This document shows positions 1 through 7,053 of a stretch of 9,310 bases of DNA, piece by piece. Made by a program: the position numbers and the translations under genes. Below the pieces are notes generated by a model. The model had not been told where the DNA came from. It searched no databases and saw only the letters and a list, made by a program, of their open reading frames with translations. The stretch comes from Desulfobacterales bacterium (GTDB lineage: Bacteria; Desulfobacterota; Desulfobacteria; Desulfobacterales; JAFDCJ01), in NCBI GenBank assembly GCA_029932495.1, contig JAOZPY010000086.1, forward strand, positions 1 through 9,310. The letters run 5' to 3'. Each line of letters starts with the position of its first letter. The first letter of the stretch is position 1.

Positions 1-76
1 TTTATTTCCTCGCCAATGTTATCGGCAGAAAAAAAGAAAACTTGAGCTTTTTTGGGGGAGGCGTAAAGAGGTAAGC

Positions 77-105
77 CCAACGCATAACGGCCTGACGTGC
101 GTTGG
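77..105 (-). terminator. Hairpin just after the TerB-like gene, possible terminator
   Basis: An 8-bp perfect inverted repeat, CCAACGCA (77-84) and TGCGTTGG (98-105) with a 13-nt loop, lies directly downstream of the TerB-like stop codon. Its position fits the end of the leftward TPR/TerB transcript. No uridine run follows immediately on the minus strand, although an A/T-rich stretch lies further on (about 29-53). It is therefore not a textbook intrinsic terminator and could instead protect the RNA 3' end. Confidence 0.4.
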
Positions 106-107
106 TT

Positions 108-566
108 TCAGCCGCCATGCAGCACTTTCAGTTTGGCGGCGATCAGCTGGTCATGTGATAGGCGCAGCAGGTTTTTGAGTTTAGCCATCAGGTAGTGCTC
201 GTAGGCATCCATTTTCCCGTCAACATAGACCATTTGCCACAAGATTTCGATGATCTCAATTTTTTCCTCAGTTGAATAATTTTCATTAATCAGCCTGGCA
301 AACTGCCACAGATCGACGCTTTCTTTCAACTCCCTGTCAGCTTCTGCAATCAGGGCATCGGCGTGCTCGGCGGACAGGCCGTATTTTTTCTTTAAAATGC
401 TGACAATGGTCTGAATTTCCTCTTGGGTAAACTTTTCGTCGATGCAGGCCATCTCCACGAAAAGCGCACAGACGGCAACCAGCACGTCTTGCGTCCGGTG
501 ATGGGGAGCTTTTTTATTTTTACGAATGCTGTGCTTGCCCAAAATTTGTTTTACAATTTCAAGCAT
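108..566 (-). CDS. TerB-like (tellurite-resistance TerB/DjlA N-domain family) protein, 152 aa
   Basis: A small soluble all-helical protein resembling the TerB family. It has the two family-type segments: a hydrophobic helix followed by an acidic loop around residues 30-50 (ALFVEMACIDEKFTQEE), and a second such pair around 108-126 (LWQMVYVDGKMDAYEH), with Asp43, Asp116 and the nearby acidic residues as candidate metal ligands. It has no signal peptide or membrane span, so it should be cytoplasmic. The frame stays open upstream to 695, but I start at the ATG at 566. AAAGGA sits about 9 nt before it, and the start overlaps the TGA of the TPR gene (559-561), an arrangement typical of translational coupling. 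In this family TerB domains occur in stress, tellurite and membrane-associated systems, but no ter-cluster partners are present here, so a tellurite function should not be assumed. Confidence 0.8.
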   Translation of the reverse strand: MLEIVKQILGKHSIRKNKKAPHHRTQDVLVAVCALFVEMACIDEKFTQEEIQTIVSILKKKYGLSAEHADALIAEADRELKESVDLWQFARLINENYSTEEKIEIIEILWQMVYVDGKMDAYEHYLMAKLKNLLRLSHDQLIAAKLKVLHGG

Positions 567-1827
567 CCAAAGTTTTCCTTTCCTGCTTTTTTTTATCTCC
601 GAATTTTTCGGCCAACAGCCCAAATCGGCGCGCCTGCTCATGATTTTCCCGGGATTCATAAATGCGCGAGATTTTTTCATAGTAGGCGCCCGCATTTTCA
701 GGAATTTCCTGGGTCAGGGACAGGTACAACTCCAGGATCTCCATGGTATTCAATCCGGAAGCAAAACTGAGATCAGCGAATTTTTGCTTGATCGCCGGGT
801 CGATTTGCACACCGCAGCTACCACACTGCTGCATGATTTGCAGATAGAGATTGCGGGCGTTGGCCATTTCGTGCAAGGCTTCATGGGTTTTGGCCAGCTG
901 GCGGGCAATGGCCTCGTCCCAACCATAGGTTTTCAGAAATTCGCGGTACAAAGATTTTGCGGCGGCATAATTTTTTGCCCGGAAAAAGGTTTTTCCACGT
1001 AACAGCCAAGCGGCCACGGATTGTGACAGTTCGGCCGGCAGTGAGGAAAGAAGCCTCTCGGCCAGTTCGAATTCATTGGTTTCCCAAAAAATTTCACATA
1101 AAAGTTGGTAGGCCGGCAGTGCATCCGGATGGTTGATAAGGAATGCCTCCAGCAGACCGCGTGCCCGTTCATAGTGGCCCATGTTCAAACAAGCGCTGGC
1201 CAGCTCAAGGGGGATATAGCTGCGCGGATCCGCGTTTTCTTCCATGGCCCGGGACAAATACTTCTCCGCCTTTTCAAACTCGCCCCGGTTCAGAGCCAGG
1301 TAGCCGCTTTTAAATGATTGTCCGTAGCTGCGATAGGCCGCTTCAATCTCATCGGGCAGGGTGCCAAGCAGGGCTCTGAAATGGTCATCGTCCTGATCCT
1401 TGATCATCGGTTGTTCAACCGGGGTGCTTTGCAGCCCGGCCGGCTCCGTCGGGTTCATTTGAATCATTTCTGATTCGATTGGCGCCAGGGCCTGGCGCAT
1501 TTTTTCAAGGACCTCGAGCAAACGGTCATCTTCGGTTAGTTCCAGGGCCAGCGCGAGGTAGCGCTCGGCGTCCTCGGTATGGCCGGCCTCTATCAGGTCT
1601 GCGGCTGTTTGGCGATGCTCTTGCGCCAGGGCTTCCCGGCAGCGCTGTATTTTTTCCCGCAGGCTGTGCCGGTAGCCGTCATCCCAGGGGGAAGTTTTTT
1701 CCAGGCGCCCCAGCGCCCGCTCATATTCAACTTTGGCTTTGCCCCATTTTCCGGCTTCGGAAAAAGCGTCTGCTTTTTGTTCGTAATCTTCAGGATCTCT
1801 GGCTGAAAAAAAATCTCGTAATCCCAT
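559..1827 (-). CDS. TPR-repeat protein, 422 aa, cytoplasmic
   Basis: A soluble protein made mostly of tetratricopeptide-like helix pairs, a fold that normally serves as a protein-protein scaffold. TPR-type alternation of small and aromatic residues is visible at about residues 15-44, 172-202, 204-235, 238-267, 272-302, 306-335 and 381-408. The acidic, Gln/Pro-rich stretch at 118-150 looks like a linker between a short N-terminal TPR unit and the larger C-terminal array. There is no signal peptide or membrane helix. A CGSC pair (Cys335, Cys338) in QQCGSCGVQIDP is unusual inside a TPR array and might bind a metal or form a disulfide. The C-terminus is strongly basic and charged. The ATG at 1827 has a weak GGAA just upstream. 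The gene is the first of a pair with the TerB-like gene, sharing 8 bp, so the two proteins probably work together. Specific function unknown. Confidence 0.85.
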   Translation of the reverse strand: MGLRDFFSARDPEDYEQKADAFSEAGKWGKAKVEYERALGRLEKTSPWDDGYRHSLREKIQRCREALAQEHRQTAADLIEAGHTEDAERYLALALELTEDDRLLEVLEKMRQALAPIESEMIQMNPTEPAGLQSTPVEQPMIKDQDDDHFRALLGTLPDEIEAAYRSYGQSFKSGYLALNRGEFEKAEKYLSRAMEENADPRSYIPLELASACLNMGHYERARGLLEAFLINHPDALPAYQLLCEIFWETNEFELAERLLSSLPAELSQSVAAWLLRGKTFFRAKNYAAAKSLYREFLKTYGWDEAIARQLAKTHEALHEMANARNLYLQIMQQCGSCGVQIDPAIKQKFADLSFASGLNTMEILELYLSLTQEIPENAGAYYEKISRIYESRENHEQARRFGLLAEKFGDKKKQERKTLDA

Positions 1828-1916
1828 TTTTCCAATATTCCAGCAGGATGCTAAAACTCACTTCGTGTTCAGCGCCCCGATTTTTTTCATTTAAAATTCA
1901 GCGTTGCATGTTCGAT

Positions 1917-1945
1917 ATTAATTTTTATTAAGCGGATGGTGCCAA
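1917..1945 (-). promoter_or_regulatory. Candidate sigma-70 promoter for the TPR/TerB pair
   Basis: On the minus strand TTGGCA (1945-1940, five of six matches to TTGACA) is followed after 17 bp by ATTAAT (1922-1917, four of six to TATAAT). A start near 1910 would give a leader of about 80 nt before the TPR ATG. It lies between the nhaP-side hairpin and the TPR gene, as expected for a separate transcript. This is a by-eye match only. Confidence 0.4.
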
Positions 1946-1960
1946 GCTCCTAATTTGAAC

Positions 1961-1989
1961 CAGGCTGCAGGTGTACTGCCCGCAGCCTG
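1961..1989 (-). terminator. Hairpin after the antiporter gene, possible terminator
   Basis: CAGGCTGC (1961-1968) and GCAGCCTG (1982-1989) form a perfect GC-rich 8-bp stem with a 13-nt loop, about 54 nt downstream of the antiporter stop codon. On the minus strand it is followed by GTTCAAATTAGG, which lacks a proper T run. It could be a weak terminator, an RNA 3'-end stabiliser or an attenuator between the antiporter and the TPR gene. Confidence 0.4.
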
Positions 1990-2042
1990 CTTTGCATCAA
2001 TTTACCAAATCATCTGCAAGAACGCAACCACCTGCTTGCCGG

Positions 2043-3278
2043 TCAGCGCTGCCGGCTGAAGCGTACCAGCCGGCCGATGGTCAATCCCTGCACGATGATG
2101 GAAAAGACCACAATCACATAAGTGGTGGCCAGAATGACTTGCCGATGTGGCCCGGGCGGCAGCGATAGGGCCATTGCCACCGATATCCCGCCACGCAGTC
2201 CTCCCCAGGTAAGAATTTTAAGCACATGGGGGCTGAAGCTGCGAAACATCCGCATGGCCCCCACCGGGATGCCGACACTGACAAAGCGGGCCATGAGCAA
2301 AATCGGGATCAGCAGCAAACCGGCAATGAGATGCTGGCGGGTAAGGGTCAGCACCAGCACCTCCAGGCCGATGAGTACAAACAGCACGGCGTTTAACACC
2401 TCATCGATCAGTTCCCAGAAAGTGTCTAGGTGTTCGCGTACTTCATCGGACATGGCCAGCAGCCTTCCATGGTTGCCGATCAGCAGACCGGCCACCACAA
2501 TGGCGATGGGGCCGGAGATGTGCAAGTGCTCGGCCAGGGCGAAGCCCCCGGTCACCAGCGCCAGGGTGATCAGAATTTCCACCTGGTAGTTGTCGATGCT
2601 TTTCAGCATCCAGTAGGCGACGGCCCCGATCAGAAGGCCGAAGAGCACACCGCCCAGCACTTCTTTTATAAACAGTGCCAGCACTGTTGTCGCTGTGATG
2701 TTCCCGGTTCCGGTGGCCGATTCCAGCAACAGCAGAAATATGACCACCGCCACGCCGTCGTTAAACAGGGATTCGCCTGTGATCTTGGTTTCAAGGCTTT
2801 CGGGCACGCCGGCCTTTTTCAGGATGCCCAGCACCGCAATGGGGTCGGTGGGAGAAATCAGGGCCCCGAAGAGCAGGCCGTAAATTAAAGGCAGGTCGAT
2901 GCCCAGTATCCCCAGCAGCCAACGGCTGCTAACTCCCATGATAACCGTGGACCCCAGTACACCAAAGGTTGCCAGCAGGCTGATGATCCATTTCTGTCTG
3001 GCCAGGTTCCCAAGGTTGACATGCAGGGCGCCGGCAAACAGCAGAAAGGAAAGCATGCCGTGCAGCAGCGTTTCGTTAAAGTCAATGGCGGCCAGAAGTC
3101 GTCGCCCATCTGCTGCCAGGTTAAAACCAAAATGTCCAGCCACTGCCAACCCCAGTGATAGCATCAGGGCAATGAGCATCAGGCCGATGGTATTGGGCAG
3201 GCGGATGAAGCGAAAGTTCAGGTAACTGAAACCCGCCGAGAGGGTAATCAGGATGGCCAGAATATCAAACAATTTCAT
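2043..3278 (-). CDS. CPA1-family Na+/H+ antiporter (NhaP type), 411 aa
   Basis: An inner-membrane cation/proton antiporter that exchanges cytoplasmic Na+ (or K+) for H+ and so contributes to pH and salt homeostasis. Almost the whole chain is hydrophobic helices (about 12 spans). Family hallmarks are present: the unwound-helix TDP motif (Thr144-Asp145-Pro146) in GALISPTDPIAVLG, then GESLFNDGVAVV with Glu169 and the Asn173-Asp174 pair that marks electroneutral CPA1 exchangers, and WGGLRGGISVAMALSLP near 358-374. The protein ends soon after the last helix with only a short basic tail, so it lacks the long regulatory domain of some homologues. The ATG at 3278 has a strong GGAGGT 3 nt upstream. 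It lies 24 bp after the MFS gene in the same direction and is probably co-transcribed with it and murB. The exact ion cannot be told from sequence. Confidence 0.93.
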   Translation of the reverse strand: MKLFDILAILITLSAGFSYLNFRFIRLPNTIGLMLIALMLSLGLAVAGHFGFNLAADGRRLLAAIDFNETLLHGMLSFLLFAGALHVNLGNLARQKWIISLLATFGVLGSTVIMGVSSRWLLGILGIDLPLIYGLLFGALISPTDPIAVLGILKKAGVPESLETKITGESLFNDGVAVVIFLLLLESATGTGNITATTVLALFIKEVLGGVLFGLLIGAVAYWMLKSIDNYQVEILITLALVTGGFALAEHLHISGPIAIVVAGLLIGNHGRLLAMSDEVREHLDTFWELIDEVLNAVLFVLIGLEVLVLTLTRQHLIAGLLLIPILLMARFVSVGIPVGAMRMFRSFSPHVLKILTWGGLRGGISVAMALSLPPGPHRQVILATTYVIVVFSIIVQGLTIGRLVRFSRQR

Positions 3279-3302
3279 GCAACCTCCAGTGGGTGCGGAC
3301 CC

Positions 3303-4493
3303 TCACTTTTTAGGCAGCATTAAGATAAATGGGATTCCAATGGCCCCCATAAGGGCGCTGAGCAGGTAAGTGGCCTGCAGTCCGATATGATCGGCGATGA
3401 AGCCAACCGCTACCACCACCGCCGATCGAGCGATAAAAGAGATCATCATGAACAGGCCGTTGGCGGCCGCCGGGCTGCGGGTGGCATGTTCCTGAACCAT
3501 GGCCAGCATAACCGGTGTGGTGGACAACAGGGTAAAACCGGTTGCCATCAAGGCGGCCACGCGCAGCCAGCTTCCGGAGGACGCAAACACCAGCAGCCCG
3601 ATTGGAGCCCCTATCAAGGAAACCAGCAGGGTCTGACGCCGCCCGATCCGATCACTGATGGGGCCACAGGTCAGCACGCCTGCGACCCCGGCGGTTTCAA
3701 ACACGGTCAGTGCAATGCCGGCCAACCACAGGTTACCGGTTTGCTGCTTGATAAAGGTCGGCAAAAAGGCTGTCAAAGACGCATGCATGAAGCCGCGGGT
3801 GATCAGGATGGCCGTTAATGGCAATAGAATATAGCGCAACCTGCGCCAGGTTTGAAGGGGAGACAGTCGATGGCTTGCGCGGACATGATTGAGTTGGACA
3901 TCACGCAGCTTGAAGTACAGCCAGAAAGTGGAAGCGATGCCAAAGACCATCAGCGGATAAAAATGTTGCAGACCGAAAACAGACACCCCGGCTACGGCCA
4001 CCAGAGGACCAACCGTGCGGGCAAGCTCTCCGCCGGTCATATAAAAACTCATGCCGCGCCCCTTGTGGGCGGGTGCCAGCTGTGCCACCATCACCGGCGA
4101 TGGTACATGAAACAAGGCCACGCTGATGCCGGTGATAAACAGCAGGATCAACAGCATGCCATAGGAGGGTGCCACGCCGAGAAGACTCATGGGTACGGCT
4201 GTCAGGGCCGGGGCCAGGATGACAAAAATCCGGATGCTGATTCGGTCCGCCATCACGCCGATATAAGGATTTAAAAGGGCCGGCAGCTGCATGACGGTTG
4301 ACATAAAACCAGCCTGGGTCAGTGACAGTGACAGCTTTTCAATTAGCAGCGGCAAAAGCGGGGCCAGAAAACTGGAGTAGACATCGTGTACAAAATGGGC
4401 GATGGACAGCGCCATGATTTTGCCGGTTTGAAATTCATCTTTCCGGGCGGTTGCTGCCGTGTCAGCTTGTAAGTCAGGTTGTGTATTCAACAA
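3303..4493 (-). CDS. MFS transporter, fosmidomycin-resistance (Fsr)-like, 396 aa
   Basis: A 12-helix major facilitator superfamily transporter, probably a proton-driven exporter in the inner membrane. The two pseudo-symmetric halves each show the MFS loop motif: GVMADRISIR (79-88) and GPISDRIGRR (277-286). The N-terminal helix AHFVHDVYSSFLAPLLPLL and the downstream ALFHVPSPVMVAQLAP and FYMTGGELARTVGP segments are like Fsr-type exporters. The substrate here is unknown, and fosmidomycin is not a safe guess. The start is uncertain. The frame opens with two tandem TTG codons (4493 and 4490) with GGAAAC just upstream, overlapping the murB end by 20 bp. The first ATG is residue 27 (4415) and leaves a chain that begins right at the first helix, but has no clear Shine-Dalgarno. 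I prefer TTG with moderate confidence. The gene is co-directional with murB and the antiporter. Confidence 0.85.
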   Translation of the reverse strand: MLNTQPDLQADTAATARKDEFQTGKIMALSIAHFVHDVYSSFLAPLLPLLIEKLSLSLTQAGFMSTVMQLPALLNPYIGVMADRISIRIFVILAPALTAVPMSLLGVAPSYGMLLILLFITGISVALFHVPSPVMVAQLAPAHKGRGMSFYMTGGELARTVGPLVAVAGVSVFGLQHFYPLMVFGIASTFWLYFKLRDVQLNHVRASHRLSPLQTWRRLRYILLPLTAILITRGFMHASLTAFLPTFIKQQTGNLWLAGIALTVFETAGVAGVLTCGPISDRIGRRQTLLVSLIGAPIGLLVFASSGSWLRVAALMATGFTLLSTTPVMLAMVQEHATRSPAAANGLFMMISFIARSAVVVAVGFIADHIGLQATYLLSALMGAIGIPFILMLPKK

Positions 4494-5403
4494 AGTTTCC
4501 GATCAGTTTGACCTCCCGTTCGAGCCGGACGCCAAAGCGTTCATAAACCCGCCTTTCGATGAGCCGTATCAGGGCGTAAACGTCGGCCGCGGTGGCATTG
4601 TTTGTGTTTAAAATAAAGCCGGCGTGCTTGGGGCTGACCATGGCGCCTCCGATGTGCACACCTTTAAGGTCGGCTTGTTCGATCAACGATCCCGCGTAAT
4701 AGCCGGGCGGACGTTTGAACACGCTACCGCAGGAGGGATATTCCAGGGGCTGTTTCCGGCCGCGGATAGCGAGAATGTCCTGCATACGCAGCTGCAGGAT
4801 GCGGCTGTCGGCGGTCTTGAGCTGGAAGCGTCCGGAGGTGATGACCATTTTTTCCAGCTGCGGGGCCTGCCGGTAGCCGAAATCGATCTGCTGGCGTTCG
4901 GCCTGAAACGGCGAACCGTCAAGGGAAAAACCGCTGACGGCCATTGTCACCGCTTCGATTTCCCGCCCGAAGGCTCCGGCGTTCATACGCAGAGCACCCC
5001 CGATGCTGCCCGGAATTCCAACCAGCTGCTCCATTCCGCCCAGCCCTTTTGTAACCGCCGCGCGAATAAAATCCGCCAGGCGGGAGCCGGCCAGCACCTG
5101 TGCCTGTTGATGATCAAATTGCCAGCCGTTGAGGTTTTCCCCCACATAGAGGGTGACCCCCGGCCAGCCGGCATCAGAGAGCAGCACGTTCGAACCGTGC
5201 CCGAGAACAAACAGGGGCAACTGTTTTTCATGGATGAACGCAAGCACACGGCCGATACCGGCTTCGGTGGCCGGAGCCGCCCACAGGGCGGTGGGGCCGC
5301 CGATTTTATAAGAGGTGAAAGGGGCAAGGGGCTTGTTCGCCTGCACCTCTCCATCGGTAACATCAGCCAGTTGTGCGGCCAATTCGGCAGGGTCGGCATT
5401 CAT
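4474..5403 (-). CDS. murB: UDP-N-acetylenolpyruvoylglucosamine reductase MurB, 309 aa
   Basis: The cytoplasmic FAD enzyme that uses NADPH to reduce UDP-GlcNAc-enolpyruvate to UDP-MurNAc, the second committed step of peptidoglycan synthesis. FAD-domain motifs are clear: PFTSYKIGGPTALWAAP near 28-44, VLGHGSNVLLSD (67-77), and GIPGSIGGALRMNAGAFG (129-146). Likely catalytic residues are Arg178 in the GYR motif, Ser227 in PSCGSVFK and Glu297 in LEREVKLIG, all as expected for the family. Length and lack of the extra E. coli-type insertion fit type II MurB. The frame extends upstream to a TTG at 5481, but I start at the ATG at 5403 because family similarity begins soon after it and GGGA lies 8 nt upstream. 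A GTG at 5442 is less likely. Unusually, murB is not beside other mur, fts or ddl genes here but is followed by two transporters. Confidence 0.95.
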   Translation of the reverse strand: MNADPAELAAQLADVTDGEVQANKPLAPFTSYKIGGPTALWAAPATEAGIGRVLAFIHEKQLPLFVLGHGSNVLLSDAGWPGVTLYVGENLNGWQFDHQQAQVLAGSRLADFIRAAVTKGLGGMEQLVGIPGSIGGALRMNAGAFGREIEAVTMAVSGFSLDGSPFQAERQQIDFGYRQAPQLEKMVITSGRFQLKTADSRILQLRMQDILAIRGRKQPLEYPSCGSVFKRPPGYYAGSLIEQADLKGVHIGGAMVSPKHAGFILNTNNATAADVYALIRLIERRVYERFGVRLEREVKLIGNFVEYTT

Positions 5404-5717
5404 CGCTGTTTTCCCGCGCGGGTGGTTTTGTACCTGGATCACGGCGCCACTTAAGCATAAAAACCGTTTGAAATCAAACAAATCCCCGAATCCGGTACTC
5501 TACCCGAACTGTTTCCATAAGGCTACCGCGGTTTTTGTCCGATCCCAGTGCCCTGGCGGTCTGTGTGCAGCGGTGAAAAACCACTCAAGTCCTGCCCGCA
5601 TTGTGCCGATAGGCTTCATGATGGAACGGCAATCACCGTTTCGTGCAGTTTTCTGTTATTATTATTGATTTTGAAATATTCGGGGGTGAATTATTTCAAA
5701 GCAAAGGAGAAAAACAT
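5404..5717. other. Divergent intergenic region with an unidentified structured element
   Basis: These 314 bp separate murB (minus) from the small acidic gene (plus), and I find no convincing gene. On the minus strand TATGCT (5459-5454) could be a -10 for murB, with no good -35; it is preceded by the inverted repeat TTTGA-AA-TCAAA (5467-5478). A 7-bp perfect repeat, GGTTTTT (5530-5536) with AAAAACC (5576-5582), encloses a second hairpin, CCAG-TGCC-CTGG (5545-5556), flanked by CCG and CGG. AACGG (5625-5629) and CCGTT (5636-5640) form another short hairpin. These may be part of a murB leader or an unannotated RNA; I match them to no known family. Confidence 0.45.
5654..5662 (+). promoter_or_regulatory. 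Candidate extended -10 promoter for the 77-aa protein and YihY-like genes
   Basis: TG-T-TATTAT (5654-5662) matches an extended -10 box, with the hexamer agreeing at five of six positions with TATAAT. No good -35 is seen, which is common for extended -10 promoters. Transcription would start near 5669 and leave a leader of about 50 nt. An alternative, TTGATT (5665-5670) with AATTAT 18 bp later, is weaker. Confidence 0.4.
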
Positions 5718-5951
5718 ATGCAGGCAGAAGATTTTTACCGGGTAATCAGTGAATTTGATTTTATTTGTGATGACATTGATGAAATTATAAAACAGTTGGA
5801 TCTGACCAAAAGAGAGGGGCAGAAGGTTTCTCAGGCCATCACCAACCTTGAAAAAGCCAAAAAAATATTAACGGAACTTTTTCCGAACATAAAATCCCTG
5901 GACAACGACGTACGCGAGGACCTGGAAGCCGAGTTCGCAGACGCGATTTGA
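5718..5951 (+). CDS. Small acidic helical protein, 77 aa, unknown function
   Basis: I do not recognise this protein. It is short, soluble, rich in Glu and Asp, and predicted by eye to be helical throughout, with a heptad-like stretch at about residues 20-55 (DEIIKQLDL through EKAKKILTELF) that could form a coiled-coil or helical hairpin. One Cys (Cys17) is present, and there is no signal peptide or membrane span. The frame is open from 5643, but the start at 5718 is well supported by AAGGAG (5704-5709) 8 nt upstream. It ends 46 bp before the YihY-like gene in the same direction, so the two are probably co-transcribed. It might be a cytosolic partner of the membrane protein, but nothing in the sequence proves this. 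Confidence 0.82.
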   Translation: MQAEDFYRVISEFDFICDDIDEIIKQLDLTKREGQKVSQAITNLEKAKKILTELFPNIKSLDNDVREDLEAEFADAI

Positions 5952-5997
5952 CCAACGGTTGCCGGTAGGGGTCGCAGACGGAAGGAAACCGACAGGA

Positions 5998-6918
5998 ATG
6001 CGCAGTGGCATGTTGAATCAGATCCTGACCAGGCGCTCAAATTTTTCAGGCTACAAGCTTCTTACGGTCGCTGCAAGAAAGTTTGTGCAGGATGACTGCT
6101 TTACCCTGTCACTGTCCATCTCTTTTGTATTCCTGATGTCGATTATTCCCTTTGCGACCCTGAGCATTCTGGTGTTTGACATGATCCAGCGCCTGCTTTT
6201 TGCCCAGGCGAACTGGACAGGTCAGATTACAGAAATGCTGGCCGATGAGATAATCCAGGTCATCCCCTTTGTTTCCCGGCAGTGGATAAAAGTCCATGTG
6301 ATCAATGCGCAAGCTTACGCGTCATTTAAGGCCATTAATTTTATCATGCTGCCGGTGATCAGCGGGCTGATCTTTAAAACCCTGGAGACTTCCTACCGTA
6401 GAATTTTTCAACTACCGATCCGCCACCTGCTTTTTGGCCAAGCCATCTATGTCAGCATGAGCATTTTTGCCGTGCTGCTGTTTTTTATTTCCAACTTTAC
6501 CTGGATTATCCTGTCCACATCGGCCTCCCAGTTTCTGACCATTGTCAACAAAACACCATATTTGGAGAAGCTATACGATCTGGTGGTCGCCTGCACCAGT
6601 TCCGGCCCGCTCAATGGCCTGTCGCTGGCGGTCTTGATGATGTTTTACCTGACGACCGTCAAGCTGTTTTTAAATGTAAAAATTAAATGGCGCTATCAGT
6701 TGCTATCAGGGCTTGCTTTCTGTCTGCTGTGGATTGCTGCCCGTCAGTTTTTCGGCTTTTACGTCCGGCATATTTCCGAAATCGACCTGCTTTACGGATC
6801 CCTGTCATCAGTGGTTTTGATCCTGATGTGGGTTTTTTACTCCGCCATGGCTTTGCTGTTTTCCGTTGAAATCCTGTACCTTCTGCACGATGGGAAATGG
6901 CGCTATCGCTGGTGGTAA
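5998..6918 (+). CDS. YihY/BrkB-family inner-membrane protein, 306 aa
   Basis: A polytopic inner-membrane protein of the YihY (formerly BrkB/'virulence factor', once misnamed ribonuclease BN) family, whose biochemical role remains unsettled. About six hydrophobic segments are visible, at roughly residues 37-63, 113-130, 147-173, 204-224, 236-256 and 269-296. The family's C-terminal signature is clear: YGSLSSVVLILMWVFYSAM (266-284) followed by ALLFSVEI. The frame reaches back to a TTG at 5959. I choose the ATG at 5998, which has GAAGGA (5981-5986) upstream, though with a long spacer of 11 nt. A second ATG at 6010, with AGGA 12 nt before it, is also possible and would shorten the protein by four residues. 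It follows the 77-aa gene and ends in an aromatic/basic tail (WRYRWW). Confidence 0.88.
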   Translation: MRSGMLNQILTRRSNFSGYKLLTVAARKFVQDDCFTLSLSISFVFLMSIIPFATLSILVFDMIQRLLFAQANWTGQITEMLADEIIQVIPFVSRQWIKVHVINAQAYASFKAINFIMLPVISGLIFKTLETSYRRIFQLPIRHLLFGQAIYVSMSIFAVLLFFISNFTWIILSTSASQFLTIVNKTPYLEKLYDLVVACTSSGPLNGLSLAVLMMFYLTTVKLFLNVKIKWRYQLLSGLAFCLLWIAARQFFGFYVRHISEIDLLYGSLSSVVLILMWVFYSAMALLFSVEILYLLHDGKWRYRWW

Positions 6919-6942
6919 GGTCCGTGTCCAAAAAATCTGCAC

Positions 6943-6972
6943 TTGATTAATTTATCAAACCTGGAATATATT
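6943..6972 (+). promoter_or_regulatory. Candidate sigma-70 promoter for the PQQ-repeat lipoprotein
   Basis: TTGATT (6943-6948) and TATATT (6967-6972, five of six matches to TATAAT) are 18 bp apart. Transcription would start near 6979 and give a leader of about 75 nt that contains the hairpin at 7005-7038. The -35 overlaps a short inverted repeat, TTGAT-N6-ATCAA (6943-6958), which could be an operator. Confidence 0.42.
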
Positions 6973-7004
6973 GAAATCAAGCGAATAGTTTTCGATTTTT
7001 TTCC

Positions 7005-7038
7005 AGGTCTGTCAGGATGATGGAATTTGGACAGACCT
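7005..7038 (+). promoter_or_regulatory. 5'-UTR hairpin ahead of the PQQ-repeat lipoprotein
   Basis: AGGTCTGTC (7005-7013) and GACAGACCT (7030-7038) form a perfect 9-bp stem with a 16-nt loop. It ends just before the GGGGA ribosome-binding site (about 7042-7046) of the lipoprotein gene. No T run follows, so it is not a typical terminator for the YihY-like gene. It may tune translation or RNA stability. Confidence 0.5.
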
Positions 7039-7053
7039 TCCGGGGATCGCCAT

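Noticed and set aside
423..1002. Plus-strand open frames of 115 and 158 codons across the TerB-like/TPR junction
   Set aside because: They overlap both minus-strand genes, look low in information, and have no convincing ribosome-binding sites.
1930..1946. Sigma-54-like TTGGCACC...GC on the minus strand upstream of the TPR gene
   Set aside because: GG-to-GC spacing is 8 bp, not 10. The same TTGGCA fits better as a sigma-70 -35 box.
4624..5454. Long plus-strand open frame (276 codons) opposite murB
   Set aside because: It lies antisense to a gene with complete MurB motifs. Its translation has no recognisable domain and no supported start signal; it is a shadow frame.
5540..5665. Minus-strand resemblance to a ZTP (pfl) riboswitch: CCGCCAGGGCA, with an AACTG...ATGAAGC segment upstream
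   Set aside because: The hallmark CCGCCTGGGCA has a mismatch in an invariant part, the bases before it do not form the required GCC/GGC stem, and the upstream P1 strands do not pair. murB is also not a typical ZTP target.
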